Origin: Valencia hispanica
Lineage: Eukaryota; Chordata; Actinopteri; Cyprinodontiformes; Valenciidae
Assembly: GCA_963556495.2 (NCBI GenBank)
Contig: OY747713.1
Coordinates: 53,640,328 to 53,704,327, forward strand
DNA: 64,000 nucleotides
Direction of reading: 5' to 3'
Shown: piece by piece, positions 1-19,440 of the stretch
How the letters are laid out: every line of letters begins with the position of its first letter
How positions within the stretch are numbered: position 1 is the first letter of the stretch
Made by a program: the position numbers and the translations under genes
The notes under the pieces: generated by a model
What the model was told of the DNA's origin: nothing
Databases searched by the model: none
The model's input: the letters and a program-made list of their open reading frames with translations, nothing else

Positions 1-1085
1 GCAGCGAAACTGAAGAAACCTCCGACTGAAGACGCTCTGTTGTTGCAGGATAGTTTCATGAAGAGGATGCTCAGGGTTGTCCATAATGTTTTTTTGATTT
101 TATGAAGAATCCTTCTTTAAAAAAAAAAGTTTTTGTGGCTACAGTGGCCTTTATTAACAGCGGATAGTGTCCAGAAAGGGGAGAGAGGTAGAGAAAGAGA
201 CATTCGGCAAATGTCCATGGGGTGGACTCGAACCCCTGAACAACTGCATTGAGGACTGAGGCCTCTGAACATTGGGCGCCTGTCTTAACCACTCTGCTAC
301 GTGACACCCCAATAATCCTTCTTTGCATCATCTTCTGCAGTGGTTCCACAGTAGTGCCAAGAACAGAACCAGCCTTCTTTATCAGTTTGTTTAGCCTTTT
401 TAAATCCCTGGCTCTGATGCTGCTACCTCAACAGATGACGGCTGAAGAGATCACACTCTCCACAACAGACTTGTAGAAGATTTGCAGCATCTTGCTGCAA
501 ACCTTGAAGGACATAAGCTTCTTCAAGAAGTACAGTCTGCTCTGTCCTTTCTCGTAGATGGCTTCCCTATTCAGTTACCTGTCCAGTCTGTTGTCCAGGT
601 GAACTCTAAGGTATTTATGCTCCTCAACCACCTCCACTTTGTCTGCCATAATGGAGACAGTGTTTGACTTATCCCTGACCACCTGGTTTTACACACAATC
701 CTTCAGTCTTACAAATTGTGGTCTGTTGGTCAGGTAGTCATTGATCCAGGCGATTGTTGAGGGCTCCACCTGTGTCTTCTGGAGTTTCTGACAAAGCAAA
801 TCAGCCTGAATTGTGTTAAATGCACTGGAGAATGAAAGAACATGATCACACTGCTGCCTGTTTTGTCCAGATAACAGTGGGTTGGTTGAAGCAGGTAGAT
901 GATGGCGTCTTCAACTCCATGGCAACAAGCAAACTGCAGCGGGTCCTGATATGTTCTAGTTTGCTTATTCAGATGGGGCAACAGGAATCTCTCCAGGACC
1001 TTCATGATGTGGGATGTCAGGGCAACAGGTCTATAGTCATTGATGACTGAAGGATGATTTTTCTTTGGAACTGTAACAAGGTATA
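1..1085 (-). mobile_element. Rex1-like non-LTR retrotransposon remnant, reverse-transcriptase part
   Basis: Read on the minus strand, 1085 down to about 730 encodes the start of a LINE reverse transcriptase (motif DYRPVALTSHIMKVLER). Positions 690-325 and 118-1 encode the C-terminal part with several frame breaks. The same protein is much better preserved on the + strand at 16370-19510, so the family assignment rests on that copy. By comparison the central catalytic stretch with the SDD motif is missing at about 680-690, an internal deletion. The 3' end lies left of the window. The copy is dead and sits in the stx12 intron before the exon at 1683. The clade (CR1/L2/Rex1 group) is safe. The exact Rex1 label is from recall. 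Confidence 0.75.
119..313 (-). mobile_element. tRNA-derived SINE inserted in the LINE
   Basis: On the minus strand the element opens with a tRNA-like head. It has a polymerase III A box (TAGCAGAGTGGTTA, minus strand of 286-299) and a B box (GGTTCGAGTCC, minus strand of 224-234). A short unrelated body and an A-rich tail (T run at 119-128) follow. It is flanked by a perfect 11-bp direct repeat, AATCCTTCTTT, at 108-118 and 314-324, which is the target-site duplication. The head resembles a Leu/Ser-type tRNA but is not a tRNA gene, because the body and tail follow directly. Confidence 0.85.
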
Positions 1086-1130
1086 AATAAGAAAACTCAA
1101 AATGTAGCCAATAGAGCCACTTCAACATGC

Positions 1131-1682
1131 AACCACCCAGAGCAGCACAATTCTGGAATTGAATCTAAATATAATTTTAAAAAACATGCTGTTTGTTGAT
1201 GCTTTTATGGACTGAAAATTGTGGGATCTCTGAACTGTGATACATTCACTAAATAGGAAAAATCAAAATGTTGACGTGCCATTCACTAGTCAGTGGTATT
1301 TAAGAAAACTTGTCTGATTCCAATCTCTCGCCAGTTAATTGGTTTATCTCTACATATATGCAGTTTGACTTTATTAATGGTGGCTCAGTAGGCTCTCTGT
1401 GTACTTCAAAGAAATAAACATGGACCCCATTTTGGGTCTTGGATGGGTTTAACTGTAAAAGTAAATTTTGCACGTTGAAAGAAATTTGTACATAATGTTT
1501 TTCAAAAAGTCTTTATTTGGGCAAAAAATTCTAGTGTAAAATAACTTGTCTCATAGTTGAATCCTGTTTGTTCATATCTGATATACATAAAGCCCCTTGT
1601 ACAGACAAAACACTGCATACTTGATTATTTATTTTATCCCACTGTTTCTAACTACATTTACCTCCTGTGCTATGCTATGCAG
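1131..1682. other. stx12 intron, no recognised element
   Basis: AT-rich intron sequence between the LINE remnant and the stx12 exon. I see no open frame, repeat family or RNA gene. The last bases before 1683 form a splice acceptor with a weak pyrimidine tract. Confidence 0.5.
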
Positions 1683-10587
<8,905 letters not shown>

Positions 10588-11280
10588 GCTGATTTCATCC
10601 AGCCAGTGTTGCAGTACTCTATTTGACCCTGCAAGACCCCTTCCACCCTGACCCCACTGACAAACACCCACTTGGTATTACCAGAACAAGATAAGCTGTT
10701 CACAGTAAAACGATCTTTAAAGTTCAGCAATATAGAGGGGTCGACAATGTAAAATGTTGAAAACATAGTCAACTTGAATCAGTAAGTCTGTTGATTTGTA
10801 AAGCAGATGAAGAAGCTACTTTAAGATTGTTGGGGAGGCTGTGGGGGCTCGGGTAATGTTTTGGAGCAATCTGCTATATGAAATTCCTTCATTTTCCTTA
10901 CTTACTTTACTGCACTAACACTAGCTGTCACTATATTTCAAATGTACAAATATAATAAGGAATAACTGAATTGTCTAGATTTTCTTTTGAAGCTGTATGT
11001 GTTTTGTTTCTTTGTTGTTCCTTTCTGTGAGTTTATGTGGCATCTTCTGTTGTAGATGTTGTAATCTGCTGGTCCTCCTGCTTTGACTCGTTAACCTCAT
11101 AGTGACGCTGTAGTATGGTTGTGAGGTGGTAATGTTAATCACATTCTTGGCATAAATATTCAGCTCAGAACATGAAGGTTGCTATAAACCCTGAAATGGA
11201 AGACTAGTCTTTGTATAAAATGTTTTAAGTTCATTTATATGACTTCTGACAGAATGCATAATAAATATCTTAAGCACTAG
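10588..11280 (+). other. stx12: stx12 3' untranslated region with polyadenylation signal
   Basis: AT-rich sequence without open frames follows the stop codon. The first AATAAA in good context is at 11260-11265. An L2-type tail fragment starts just after it (about 11295), so the transcript probably ends near 11280. The end point is inferred. Confidence 0.6.
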
Positions 11281-11294
11281 TTGGATTTACTGGT

Positions 11295-11370
11295 CTAATC
11301 TTTTTTGAAGTGTTAATCTGTTGTGAACTGGCGCTATATAAAAAAAACAAAACAAAACAAAAACAATTTC
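11295..11370 (+). mobile_element. L2-type 3' tail fragment
   Basis: Contains CTGTTGTGAACTGGCGCTAT followed by an A-rich run. This matches the end of the L2 3'UTR (compare 34375-34400). Confidence 0.55.
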
Positions 11371-11987
11371 ATTCATCATGGTTTATATTCAGATATTAAG
11401 GCCTCTTTGCACTGCAATGTTGTGCAAGTTAAAACCAGTTTTGATTACAGATTTAATTTGTTGTAAAATTATTCCAACAAGAACTAACACCTATAGCTTT
11501 CCTGATAATAATCTATGGTGTGAACATTAAAATTATCCGCAGATAATAAAAAACTTTAAAATAAAAAATTTCCCAAGGTAATCTTCCACTATTTAGATTA
11601 GATGTTTTTAAACATAATTTCTTTGCTAATATTTTGACAGAAAAAAAGTCTAAAGCAGTGGTGTCCAAACTATTTTGCATCGCTGGACAAAATCACAAGT
11701 TGCAAAAACTCAGGCAATCATTTTTTACTAACTAAGAACATAATATACGTTTGCTATAAATTTATATTTTTATCTGCACAGCAATAAATAAAACATGCAA
11801 TATTTCATGAAACAAAGTGGAAAAAAATTTAAATTCTAAAAAGGATATCTGCAGTTGATCAAGAAAAGGTTTTCAGTGAATTGGTGGGCCCAAGTCTGTT
11901 TTGGAGTAAAACCTAAATGTTTGTGGTGCTATTTACTATTAAATTAAAATGAAACCAAAAAACCCATGCCTGATAACATAATTCAGT
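11371..11987. other. no recognised feature
   Basis: AT-rich sequence with no open frame, splice-like exon, repeat family or RNA gene that I can name. Confidence 0.4.
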
Positions 11988-12055
11988 TTAATTTTATAGC
12001 ACGTATTCCCAACAGATGCCATCTCAAGGCACTTTAAAAGAAAAGTCATTGCATG
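11988..12055 (-). mobile_element. L2-type 3' tail fragment
   Basis: On the minus strand this matches the L2 3' end (AAGTGCCTTGAGATGGCATC form). It is diverged and short. Confidence 0.5.
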
Positions 12056-12210
12056 GCATACCCACGCCCCCCCTGTCAACCACACGATTAACCACATGAT
12101 TATTTTTAACAGTGCAGAAGCCCCTGCTGTTCTTACAGAGGCATCCTACCAAATTTTAACTTCACATATTCCACGAGGAGTTGCAAAAGGGGAGTCAGAA
12201 CCGCTTTTAT

Positions 12211-12440
12211 AATAATGGCTTGCATTTATACAGCGCTTTTCAAGACTCTCAAAGCACTTTACAACTCCATTATTCATTCATTGGAAGCAAACTATGATTA
12301 TAGCCACAGCTGCCCTGGGGCAGACTGAGAAGTGAAGCTGCCATATCGCGCCATCAGCCCTTCTGGCCAACTCTAGTAGGAGGGTAGGTGAAGTGTCCTT
12401 TTTCACTGTTGCTTTTAACTGTGGGAGTTTGGTTGGGGGG
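12211..12440 (-). mobile_element. SINE fragment, 3' part
   Basis: The start (ATAATGGCTTGCATTTATAC..AGCGCTTTTCAAGACTCTC) is the reverse complement of the tail of the SINE at 23340-23400. The following bases with CTGCCCTGGGGCAGACTGA and GCCATATCGCGCCATCAG match its body. The tRNA-like head is absent. Confidence 0.65.
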
Positions 12441-12514
12441 AGGGGGGGTATAACCGTGATCATGCTTTTAAATCTGTGGGGGATGGATGAGAATGGGGTT
12501 TTATGTGGGGTCAT

Positions 12515-12580
12515 TTCAATCTATAAAGCACTTTGAGATGCAATTTTGTATGAAAAGCGTTTTATAAATAAAGTTTGATT
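12515..12580 (+). mobile_element. LINE/SINE-type 3' tail fragment
   Basis: The words AAAGCACTTTGAGATGCAAT and TTTATAAATAAAGTTTGATT are those of an L2-related 3' tail, but a different family from the copies at 2.9-6.5 kb and 31.6-34.4 kb. Confidence 0.45.
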
Positions 12581-12882
12581 TCAATACAATCATAAAAACA
12601 CTAATAAATCTAATAAAGAAAACATTTTCCCTTACAGAATATACACATTTAGGGACCTCAGTGTCTGGTCGCATGGTGTGAGCAGAGCTAGTGACCAGCT
12701 CTGTGTAAATTGTGTTCAAATTTTATTTTCCAGACCAGCTAATTTCAAATAAACTGAGCCACAACAGCCTAGACATCAGTATGTCTCAAAGGAAGGGCAG
12801 ACAATACATGCAGATGATTCTGTATGTTGAGTATCACGCCGCCATTGCATAAAAATGCAAAGGTGCTATATCTAGCAGAGAC

Positions 12883-13734
12883 GTGGGGATAACAGAAGAA
12901 AGCCCAATCTTGCTAGGCAATCTGCGTGCCGAGCTGAGATCAAAATTCAAATCGTACGGAGACACCATGCAATCATTTCTTATAACAGAAATAGAGGACC
13001 TTGGCAAAGAAATACGGGACGAGATCTCATCCTTGCAGGAGACAACCAAAGTAGACATGAAAACTATTCGTGATGAGCTAGCGGAAAAGGTTGAGAGACC
13101 GTTTTCAATGCAGGCAGAAACAGCTAACGTGCAGACGGGCATGGAGCAGTCCCTCAGCGACACTTCTGACAGGCTCACAGCTATGGAGAATTCCTGCCAA
13201 TCTCTTCATGCTGAACAAAATAAACTTCAGGAGAAATGCCTCAGTTTGGAGAACAGGAGCCGCCGCCAAAACATCAGGATACTAAACATTCCAGAGGGTT
13301 CCAAAAACAACATGCCAACCGCATTTGTGGCCAAGTTTCTGTCTAAAGTGCTTGGTGAAGAAAACTTTGACGGCCCTATCCTTGTTGATTGTGCCCACAG
13401 AAGCCTTGCCCCAAAACCATGTAATATTGAACGGTCCCAACCCATAATTGCCCACCTTCATTATTACTCGGATGAAGAAGAAATCATGTCGCTGTCTCGG
13501 AACAAAGGCAAGCTTTTCTTCGAGGGAGAACAGGTTCATATCTTCCCTGATGTGAGCCCAGAAGTAGGACGACAACGAGCAGCCTTCAATCAAGTGAAAG
13601 CCCAATTATGCGACACTGAAATCCAGTACAGAATTTTTTTCCCTGCCAAGCTGGAGATTACAGCCGATGGTTTCAAAATGTCTTTCACTGACCCAGCGAT
13701 AGTGGAGAGGTTGATTGACCACAACAGATCATAA
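12883..13734 (+). CDS. L1 ORF1 protein (RNA-binding, coiled coil plus RRM), open frame
   Basis: A frame of 283 codons without interruption. In L1 elements this protein trimerises and coats the element RNA. Residues of about 25-130 are rich in heptad-like Leu/Met/Glu/Lys (EDLGKEIRDEISSLQETTKV, SLENRSRR) and predict a coiled coil. From about residue 127 the RRNIRI-like RRQNIRILNIPEGSK marks the RRM domain, and the C-terminal domain follows to FTDPAIVERLIDHNRS. The first codon of the open stretch is GTG. An in-frame ATG first occurs at 12967 and a stop lies at 12850, so the native start codon seems to have been lost. The rest of the element is broken, so the frame survives by chance or youth. 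Confidence 0.85.
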   Translation: MGITEESPILLGNLRAELRSKFKSYGDTMQSFLITEIEDLGKEIRDEISSLQETTKVDMKTIRDELAEKVERPFSMQAETANVQTGMEQSLSDTSDRLTAMENSCQSLHAEQNKLQEKCLSLENRSRRQNIRILNIPEGSKNNMPTAFVAKFLSKVLGEENFDGPILVDCAHRSLAPKPCNIERSQPIIAHLHYYSDEEEIMSLSRNKGKLFFEGEQVHIFPDVSPEVGRQRAAFNQVKAQLCDTEIQYRIFFPAKLEITADGFKMSFTDPAIVERLIDHNRS

Positions 13735-14079
13735 TCACTGGAGGAGCATCGAAAGTAAAAACACTAATTTAGACACTTGTGTCTGGTAACGTGGTGGAGT
13801 ATACAAACTGAGTAACAGATTCTCAACCAGCAACTCAAAGAATGTGAATCCTTTTACCATTGATTTATTTTGTTTTTACTTATTTGCTTTTAAATTTCTT
13901 TACTATAAATGTGTATATACATACTTTGGCACATATAGATATATACATTACATTAGACATAGATACTAGCCAAAATACGGTTATGAAGGTCCTGAAAACT
14001 AAATTGGTTTAACTTTCTTTTTTAGGAGCTTAGTGGTAAGTTAAATGTTCACACACCTCTCTGATTGTACGAATAACCT
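13735..14079 (+). other. L1 inter-ORF region
   Basis: AT-rich sequence after the ORF1 stop with no frame. The L2 insertion starts somewhere near 14030-14085, and I could not fix its exact edge. Confidence 0.45.
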
Positions 14080-15665
14080 TTCTGCTGCAGCAGTGGGAAA
14101 GACTAACTAATCCTCCAGTGCCAGTAGCCCCTGAACTAAATTCTACCAGGGCTTGCAATGAATTTGCAGCTTTTTCACTGAAAAGATTTTAACAATTAGA
14201 GGGTCGGTCTGGACCACGGCACAGAGCCGACTACCAATGTTATACCCAACTTAACAATCTAGAAAAAATGTCAGAATTCCATGAATTAAACCAAAAAACC
14301 TTGAAGAAATCATTAACCAATTAAGCTCCTCCTCTTGCTGTCTTGATATCCTACCCACAGCTTTCCTAAAGAAAGTTTTCCCTGTCATTGTGTCTGATCT
14401 GATTAAAATGGTGAACTCATCGCTCCTGTCAGGTGTCGTCCCCCAGGCTTTCGAAAACATCAGTTATTAAACCACTACTCAAAAAGAGTAATCTGGACAA
14501 CACGTTAATGCAGTACTACAGACCAATCTCTAATCTTCCATTCATCAGTAAAATTATTGAAAAAGCTGTGTCTCAGCAGTTAAATAGTTTCATAACAATG
14601 ACCAACCGCTTTGATGTTTTTCAGGCTGGTTTCCGTGGTAACCACAGCACTGAGATTGCCCTCATCAAAGTTTTCAATGACATCCGCATAAATACAGACT
14701 GTGGCAGAACCACAGTGCTGGTTCTGTTGGACCTCAGTGCAGCATTTGACACTGTTGATCATGATATATTATTGGAACGACTAGAGAGTTGGGTCAGACT
14801 CTCTGGTACAGTACTTGGCTGGTTCAAGTCTTACCTAAAGAACAGGGACTTCTTTGTTTCAATAGGAAACTTTTCATCAGAACGAACAGAAATCACATGT
14901 GGGGTTCCCCAGGGCTCCATCCTGGGGCCCCTCTTATTTAATACCAACATTTAATCTCTACATGCTCCCACAAACCCAGATCATAACAACCAATAAGATT
15001 AGCTACCATAACTATGCAGAAGATACTCAGCTCTACATTAAGAGGTCACCAGGTGACTTTGAACCCATCAAAACCCTAAGTAAATGCATCGAGCAAATCA
15101 ATGGATGGATGTGTAATAACTTTCTCCAGCTATACAGAAACAAAACAGAAGTAATTACTTTTGGACCTAAAGAGGAACGATCAACAGTCAGCACACAGCT
15201 TCAGTTAATCCAGCTACAAACTACTGATCAGGCCTGAAATCTAGGTGTAGTAATGGACTGAGACCTGAACCTCCAGGGTCACATAAAGGTCAATAACAAG
15301 GTCAGCCTTCTATCACCTGAAGAACATTTCTAGGATTAAAGGACTGATGTCACAACAGGACCTAGAAAAGCTCATCCATGTGTTTATCTTTAGTTGGATT
15401 GATTACTGCAACAGCGTCTTCACAGGTCTGCCTAAAAAGTCAATCGGACAGCTGCAGCTGATCCAGAATGCTGCTGCTCGTGATCCTCACTAGAACCAGG
15501 AAATTAGAGAACATCACCCCAGTTCTAAAGTCCTTACACTGGCTCCCTACAGCTCAGAGAATAGACTTCAAAATACTTTTACTAATTTATAAATCATTGA
15601 ATAGCTTAGCACCAAAATATGTTGAAGAATTACTGTTACTATACCAACCTGACAAACCAAGCAGG
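14080..15665 (+). pseudogene. second L2-family LINE inserted in L1
   Basis: The plus strand encodes an L2-clade reverse transcriptase of a family distinct from copies I-III. The order is [78 protein letters not shown], then the YAEDTQLY catalytic segment and a C-terminal LHWLPTAQRIDFKILLLIYK. Several frame changes occur (near 14430, 14945, 15235 and 15465). The catalytic motif reads YAED instead of YADD. The endonuclease is missing. The 3' border with L1 is near 15665. Confidence 0.8.
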
Positions 15666-15954
15666 GCTTGTTGTATTTAGAGATTTTGGTTTGTTCTGTG
15701 TTTTTACCTGCACTACTACTGAATATAATTTTGACTTTTATTGGAGGCCGTCCCCCCCAAAAAAACTGAGTCAATTTTTTATTTTTCCAAAGAAACAGTT
15801 ATGGCTAGAAACAACATTTTAGTCTCATCTAGTCACAAAAACCTGGTCAAAATTATTTCCTGGAATTGTAAAGGACTCAATGGACCTATTAAACAAGGAA
15901 ATGTATTGACCCACCTCAAAAAATTAGAGATGGATATTGGGTTCTTACAAGAAC

Positions 15955-16112
15955 TCCGTCAGTGTGCCCCAGGGCAACTGTGGCTGCAATGTAGTAGCTT
16001 GCCACCATCACCGTGTGAATGTGTGCGTGAATGGGTGCATGACTGAATGTAGTGTAAAGCGCTTTGTGGTCCTCTGACTGAAAAAGCACTATACAAATGC
16101 AGGCCATTTACC
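15955..16112 (+). mobile_element. SINE 3' fragment inserted in L1 ORF2
   Basis: The tail words GTGTAAAGCGCTTTGTGGTC and ACTATACAAATGCAGGCCAT are those of fish SINE tails (compare 23340-23400). The flanks share AAGAACTC / AAGAAACTC, a degraded target duplication, and the ORF2 frame can be followed on both sides. Confidence 0.7.
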
Positions 16113-16513
16113 ATTTAAGAAACTCACTTGAGAGATCAGGATCATAAAAGATTACAAACTAAATGGATTGGACAGTTATTTCATTCTAATTTCCCAGTAA
16201 AAGACAGAGGTGCAGCTATAATTTTTAGAACAACAAAATTCCTTCTTAGTTTCAAAAGTAATATCAGATCCTCGAGGACGATTTGTTATAGTTACAGGAA
16301 AGTTGTACAATAAACCAGTTACTCTACCTACTGTATATGCCCCCAATGTTGATGATTTCTAGAATTGCGCTGCTCTGGGTGGCTGCATGTTGGACTGGCT
16401 CTGTTGGCTACATATTAAGTTTAGTTTTTTTTTTACCTGTATACTTTCTAGTTTTTGGTGCTGTAAGCTGGAAGGATTTTTGCTGTAACTTTTTCACTTT
16501 TTGACAACTTGTT

Positions 16514-17752
16514 ATGATGCGTAACCATGGCAACAATGTGGTTTACAGCCGGGAGCCGCTGATTAACATCGCAAAAGCTGAAATAATAAAGCCACAAATC
16601 CCTGATGAGTTGATAAGGAGAAGACATGAATGCAGAGCAGGAAGGAAAAGGAGACAGAGAAAGAGGAAGTTCAAGCTATCTCTTCCATCAATCATAATGG
16701 GCAACGTAAGATCACTGGCTAACAAGATGGATGAACTCCAAGCCCTTACAAGGACTCAGCCAGAGTACCGTCAATGCGGTGTTATGTGTTTTACTGAGAC
16801 GTGGCTGCTGGATCATATCCCCGACTCCAACGTCTCTCTGCCAGGCTTCCTGACTGTACGAGCAGACAGAGATCTGAAAAAGAGCAGGAAAAGAAAAGGA
16901 GGTGGAGTAGCAGTGCTTGTCAACAACAGATGGTGTCGTCCAGGACATGTTACTGTGAAGTGTCATCTCTGCAGCCCAGATGTCGAACTCTTGGCAGTAA
17001 GTTTTCGTCCATATTATTTACCAAGAGAGTTCACCAGTGTAATTTTGGCAGTTGTTTACATTCCACTTTCAGCCGTTGCCGACAATGCATGCGATGTCAT
17101 CAGTTCTGTTTTTGCTAAGCTACAGACACAGCACCCCAATGCATTTGTGGCAATATCTGGTGATTTTAATCATGCCTCGCTCTCTACTACACTTCCAACA
17201 TTTCAACAGTTTGTCAGCTGCTCTGCAAGAGAAAACAGGACCTTGGATTTGTTTTATGCAAATGTAAAGGATGCATACATGTCCAAACCAAGACCTCCTC
17301 TGGGACAATCGGATCACAATCTTGTTTTTCTCTGTTCAGAATATAAACCACTTGTTCAGAGGCAACCTGTTACAAAGAAAACTGTGAGAAAATGGTCACA
17401 GGAAGCTGAAGAAGCCCTGCAGGGTTGTTTTGCAACCACAGACTGGATGACTCTTTGCCAAGCACATGAAGAGGACATCAATGCCATGACTGAGTGTGTG
17501 ACTGACTATATAAACTTCTGTGTGGACAACATCATCCCCACCAGAACAGTGAGATGCTTCCCTAATAACGAACCCTGGATCACCAGTGACCTGAAGGAAC
17601 AGCTAAACAAGAAAAAAAGAGCCTTCAGGGAGGGAGACAGGGAATTATTGAGGAGTATACAGAAGCAACTTAAGGTCAAGATCAGAGACAGCAAGGAAGC
17701 ATACAGGAAGAAGCTAGAGAACAAACTACAGAGGAACAATAGAGATGTCTAG
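16514..17752 (+). CDS. Rex1-like LINE endonuclease and linker, open 412 codons
   Basis: AP-like endonuclease that nicks target DNA for target-primed reverse transcription. Visible motifs in order are MGNVRSLANKMDEL (residues about 62-75), CFTETWLLDHIPD (about 94), GGGVAVLVNN, VAISGDFNHASL (about 210-222) and GQSDHNLVFL (about 264-273). These are the family's N, E, D and SDH active-site blocks. The C-terminal 120 residues are basic linker (NEPWITSDLKEQLNKKKRAF). The first Met is at 16514. The frame ends in a TAG just before the reverse-transcriptase part, so the original long ORF is split. Confidence 0.85.
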   Translation: MMRNHGNNVVYSREPLINIAKAEIIKPQIPDELIRRRHECRAGRKRRQRKRKFKLSLPSIIMGNVRSLANKMDELQALTRTQPEYRQCGVMCFTETWLLDHIPDSNVSLPGFLTVRADRDLKKSRKRKGGGVAVLVNNRWCRPGHVTVKCHLCSPDVELLAVSFRPYYLPREFTSVILAVVYIPLSAVADNACDVISSVFAKLQTQHPNAFVAISGDFNHASLSTTLPTFQQFVSCSARENRTLDLFYANVKDAYMSKPRPPLGQSDHNLVFLCSEYKPLVQRQPVTKKTVRKWSQEAEEALQGCFATTDWMTLCQAHEEDINAMTECVTDYINFCVDNIIPTRTVRCFPNNEPWITSDLKEQLNKKKRAFREGDRELLRSIQKQLKVKIRDSKEAYRKKLENKLQRNNRDV

Positions 17753-17758
17753 TCAGGA

Positions 17759-19440
17759 ATGAGAAAGATCACAGGCTTTAAGGACAGGAAGGATTGGATA
17801 GATGGAATTCTGGACAGAGCCAATGAACTGAACACATTCTTCAACAAGTTCAGTTCAGGAACTAGCTCATTATCCCCCACTCCTGTTCCCAGCCAAACAG
17901 ACATCCTACTCTCCTCTGATCAACAGCTTTCCTGTTACACCTCGGATGTTTTATCCTTCACCTCAGCCATGGACTCTTCTGATTCCACAAGTTTGACTTC
18001 AAGGTTTGCAGCAAGATGCTGGAGATCTTCTACAAGTCTGTTGTGGAGAGTGTAATCTCTTCATCCGTCATCTGTTGGGGTAGCAGCATCAGAGCCAGGG
18101 ATTTAAATAGGCTAAACAACCTGATAAAGAAGGTTCTGTTCTTGGGACAACTGTGGAACAGAGTCCTGAAGGCCTGTGCAGAGCAGCTCTGTGGGATTCT
18201 GCAGCACCCTTTCAACCTTAGCCTAACTCAGGAGAAGGTTCCAGTGTTGTGGAAGACATCATGCCTTGTTCCAGTACCAAAAAGAACTCACCCATCAGTC
18301 ATCAATGAATACAGACCTGTTGCCCTGACATCCCACATCATGAAGGTCCTGGAGAGACTCCTGTTGGCACCCCTGAGTAAGCACCAAGAACGTTTCAGCA
18401 CCCACTGCAGTTTGCTTATCGCTGTGGAATTGGATTCAACCAACCCACTGTCATCTAGACAAAGCAGGCAGCACTGTGAGGATCATGTTCTTTGATTTCT
18501 CCAGTGCATTTAACACAATTCAGCCTGATTTGCTTTGTCAGAAACTCCTGAAGACACAGGTGGAGCATTCAACAATAACCTGGATCAATGACTACCTGAC
18601 CAACAGACCACAATTTGTGAGACTGAAGAATTGTGTGTCAAACCAGTTGGTCAGCAGCACAGGAGCACCACAGGGGACCGTACTCTCACCATACCTTTTC
18701 ACTCTGTACACCTCAGACTTCCAGTACAAATCAGAGACCTGTCATCTGCAGAAATACTCAGATGACTCTGCAATTGTCGGGTGTATCAGAGATGGACAAG
18801 AAGCTGAATACAGAGAGCTGGTGGACCGCTTTGTGACATGGTGTGGAAACCATCGTCTTACTTTGAATGTGAACAAAATAAAGGAGATGATTGTAGATTT
18901 CAGAAGAAACAGGGATAAGTCAAACACTGTTTCCATCATGGGAGAAGAAGTGGAGGTGGTTGAGTAGTATAAATACCTCGGAGTTCACCTTGACAACAGA
19001 CTGGACTGGAGGCGCAACAATGAAACCGTCTACAAGAAGGGACAGAGCAGACTGTACTTCTTGAGGAAGCTTAGGTCCTTCAATGTTTGCAGCAAGATGC
19101 TGCAGATCTTCTACAAGTCTGTTGTGGAGAGTGTAATCTCTTCAGCCATCATCTGTTGGGGTAGCAGCATCAGAGCCAGGGACTTAAAAACAACCTGATA
19201 AAGAAGGCTGGTTCTGTTCTTAGGACAACTGTGGAACATCTGGAGATGATAATGCAAAGGATTCTTCATAAAATCAAAATAATTATGGACAACCCTGAGC
19301 ATTCTCTTCATGAGACTGTCATACAACAACAGAGCGTCTTCAGTCGGCGGCTTCTTCAGTTTCGCTGCAATACAGACCGCTACAGGAAATCCTTCCTGCC
19401 CACAGCCATCATCATCTACAACAACTCCTTAAAGAATTAA
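17759..19440 (+). pseudogene. Rex1-like LINE reverse transcriptase, broken
   Basis: After the stop at 17750 the frame continues with linker sequence to 18000. A misplaced 155-bp copy of the element's own 3' coding region follows, then the fingers (LVPVPKRTHPSVINEYRPVA) and palm (MFFDFSSAFNTIQPDLLCQK, TGAPQGTVLSPYLFTLYTSD). The catalytic block YSDDSAIVGCI is near 18755-18785. A stop at 18966 interrupts before EYKYLGVHLDNRL-type sequence. The C-terminal end is FLPTAIIIYNNSLKN near 19395-19437. Domain order fits the family apart from the internal duplication. Confidence 0.8.
18002..18157 (+). repeat. internal direct repeat of the Rex1-like LINE (copy of 19085-19237)
   Basis: The stretch from GTTTGCAGCAAGATGCTG through CTGTTCTTGGGACAACTGTG recurs nearly unchanged at 19085-19237. 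There it is in its expected place in the C-terminal coding region. At 18002 it replaces the segment that normally links the linker to the reverse-transcriptase fingers. Confidence 0.85.

Noticed and set aside
224..300. Possible tRNA gene on the minus strand
   Set aside because: Same reason: a SINE with body, A tail and target duplication surrounds it.
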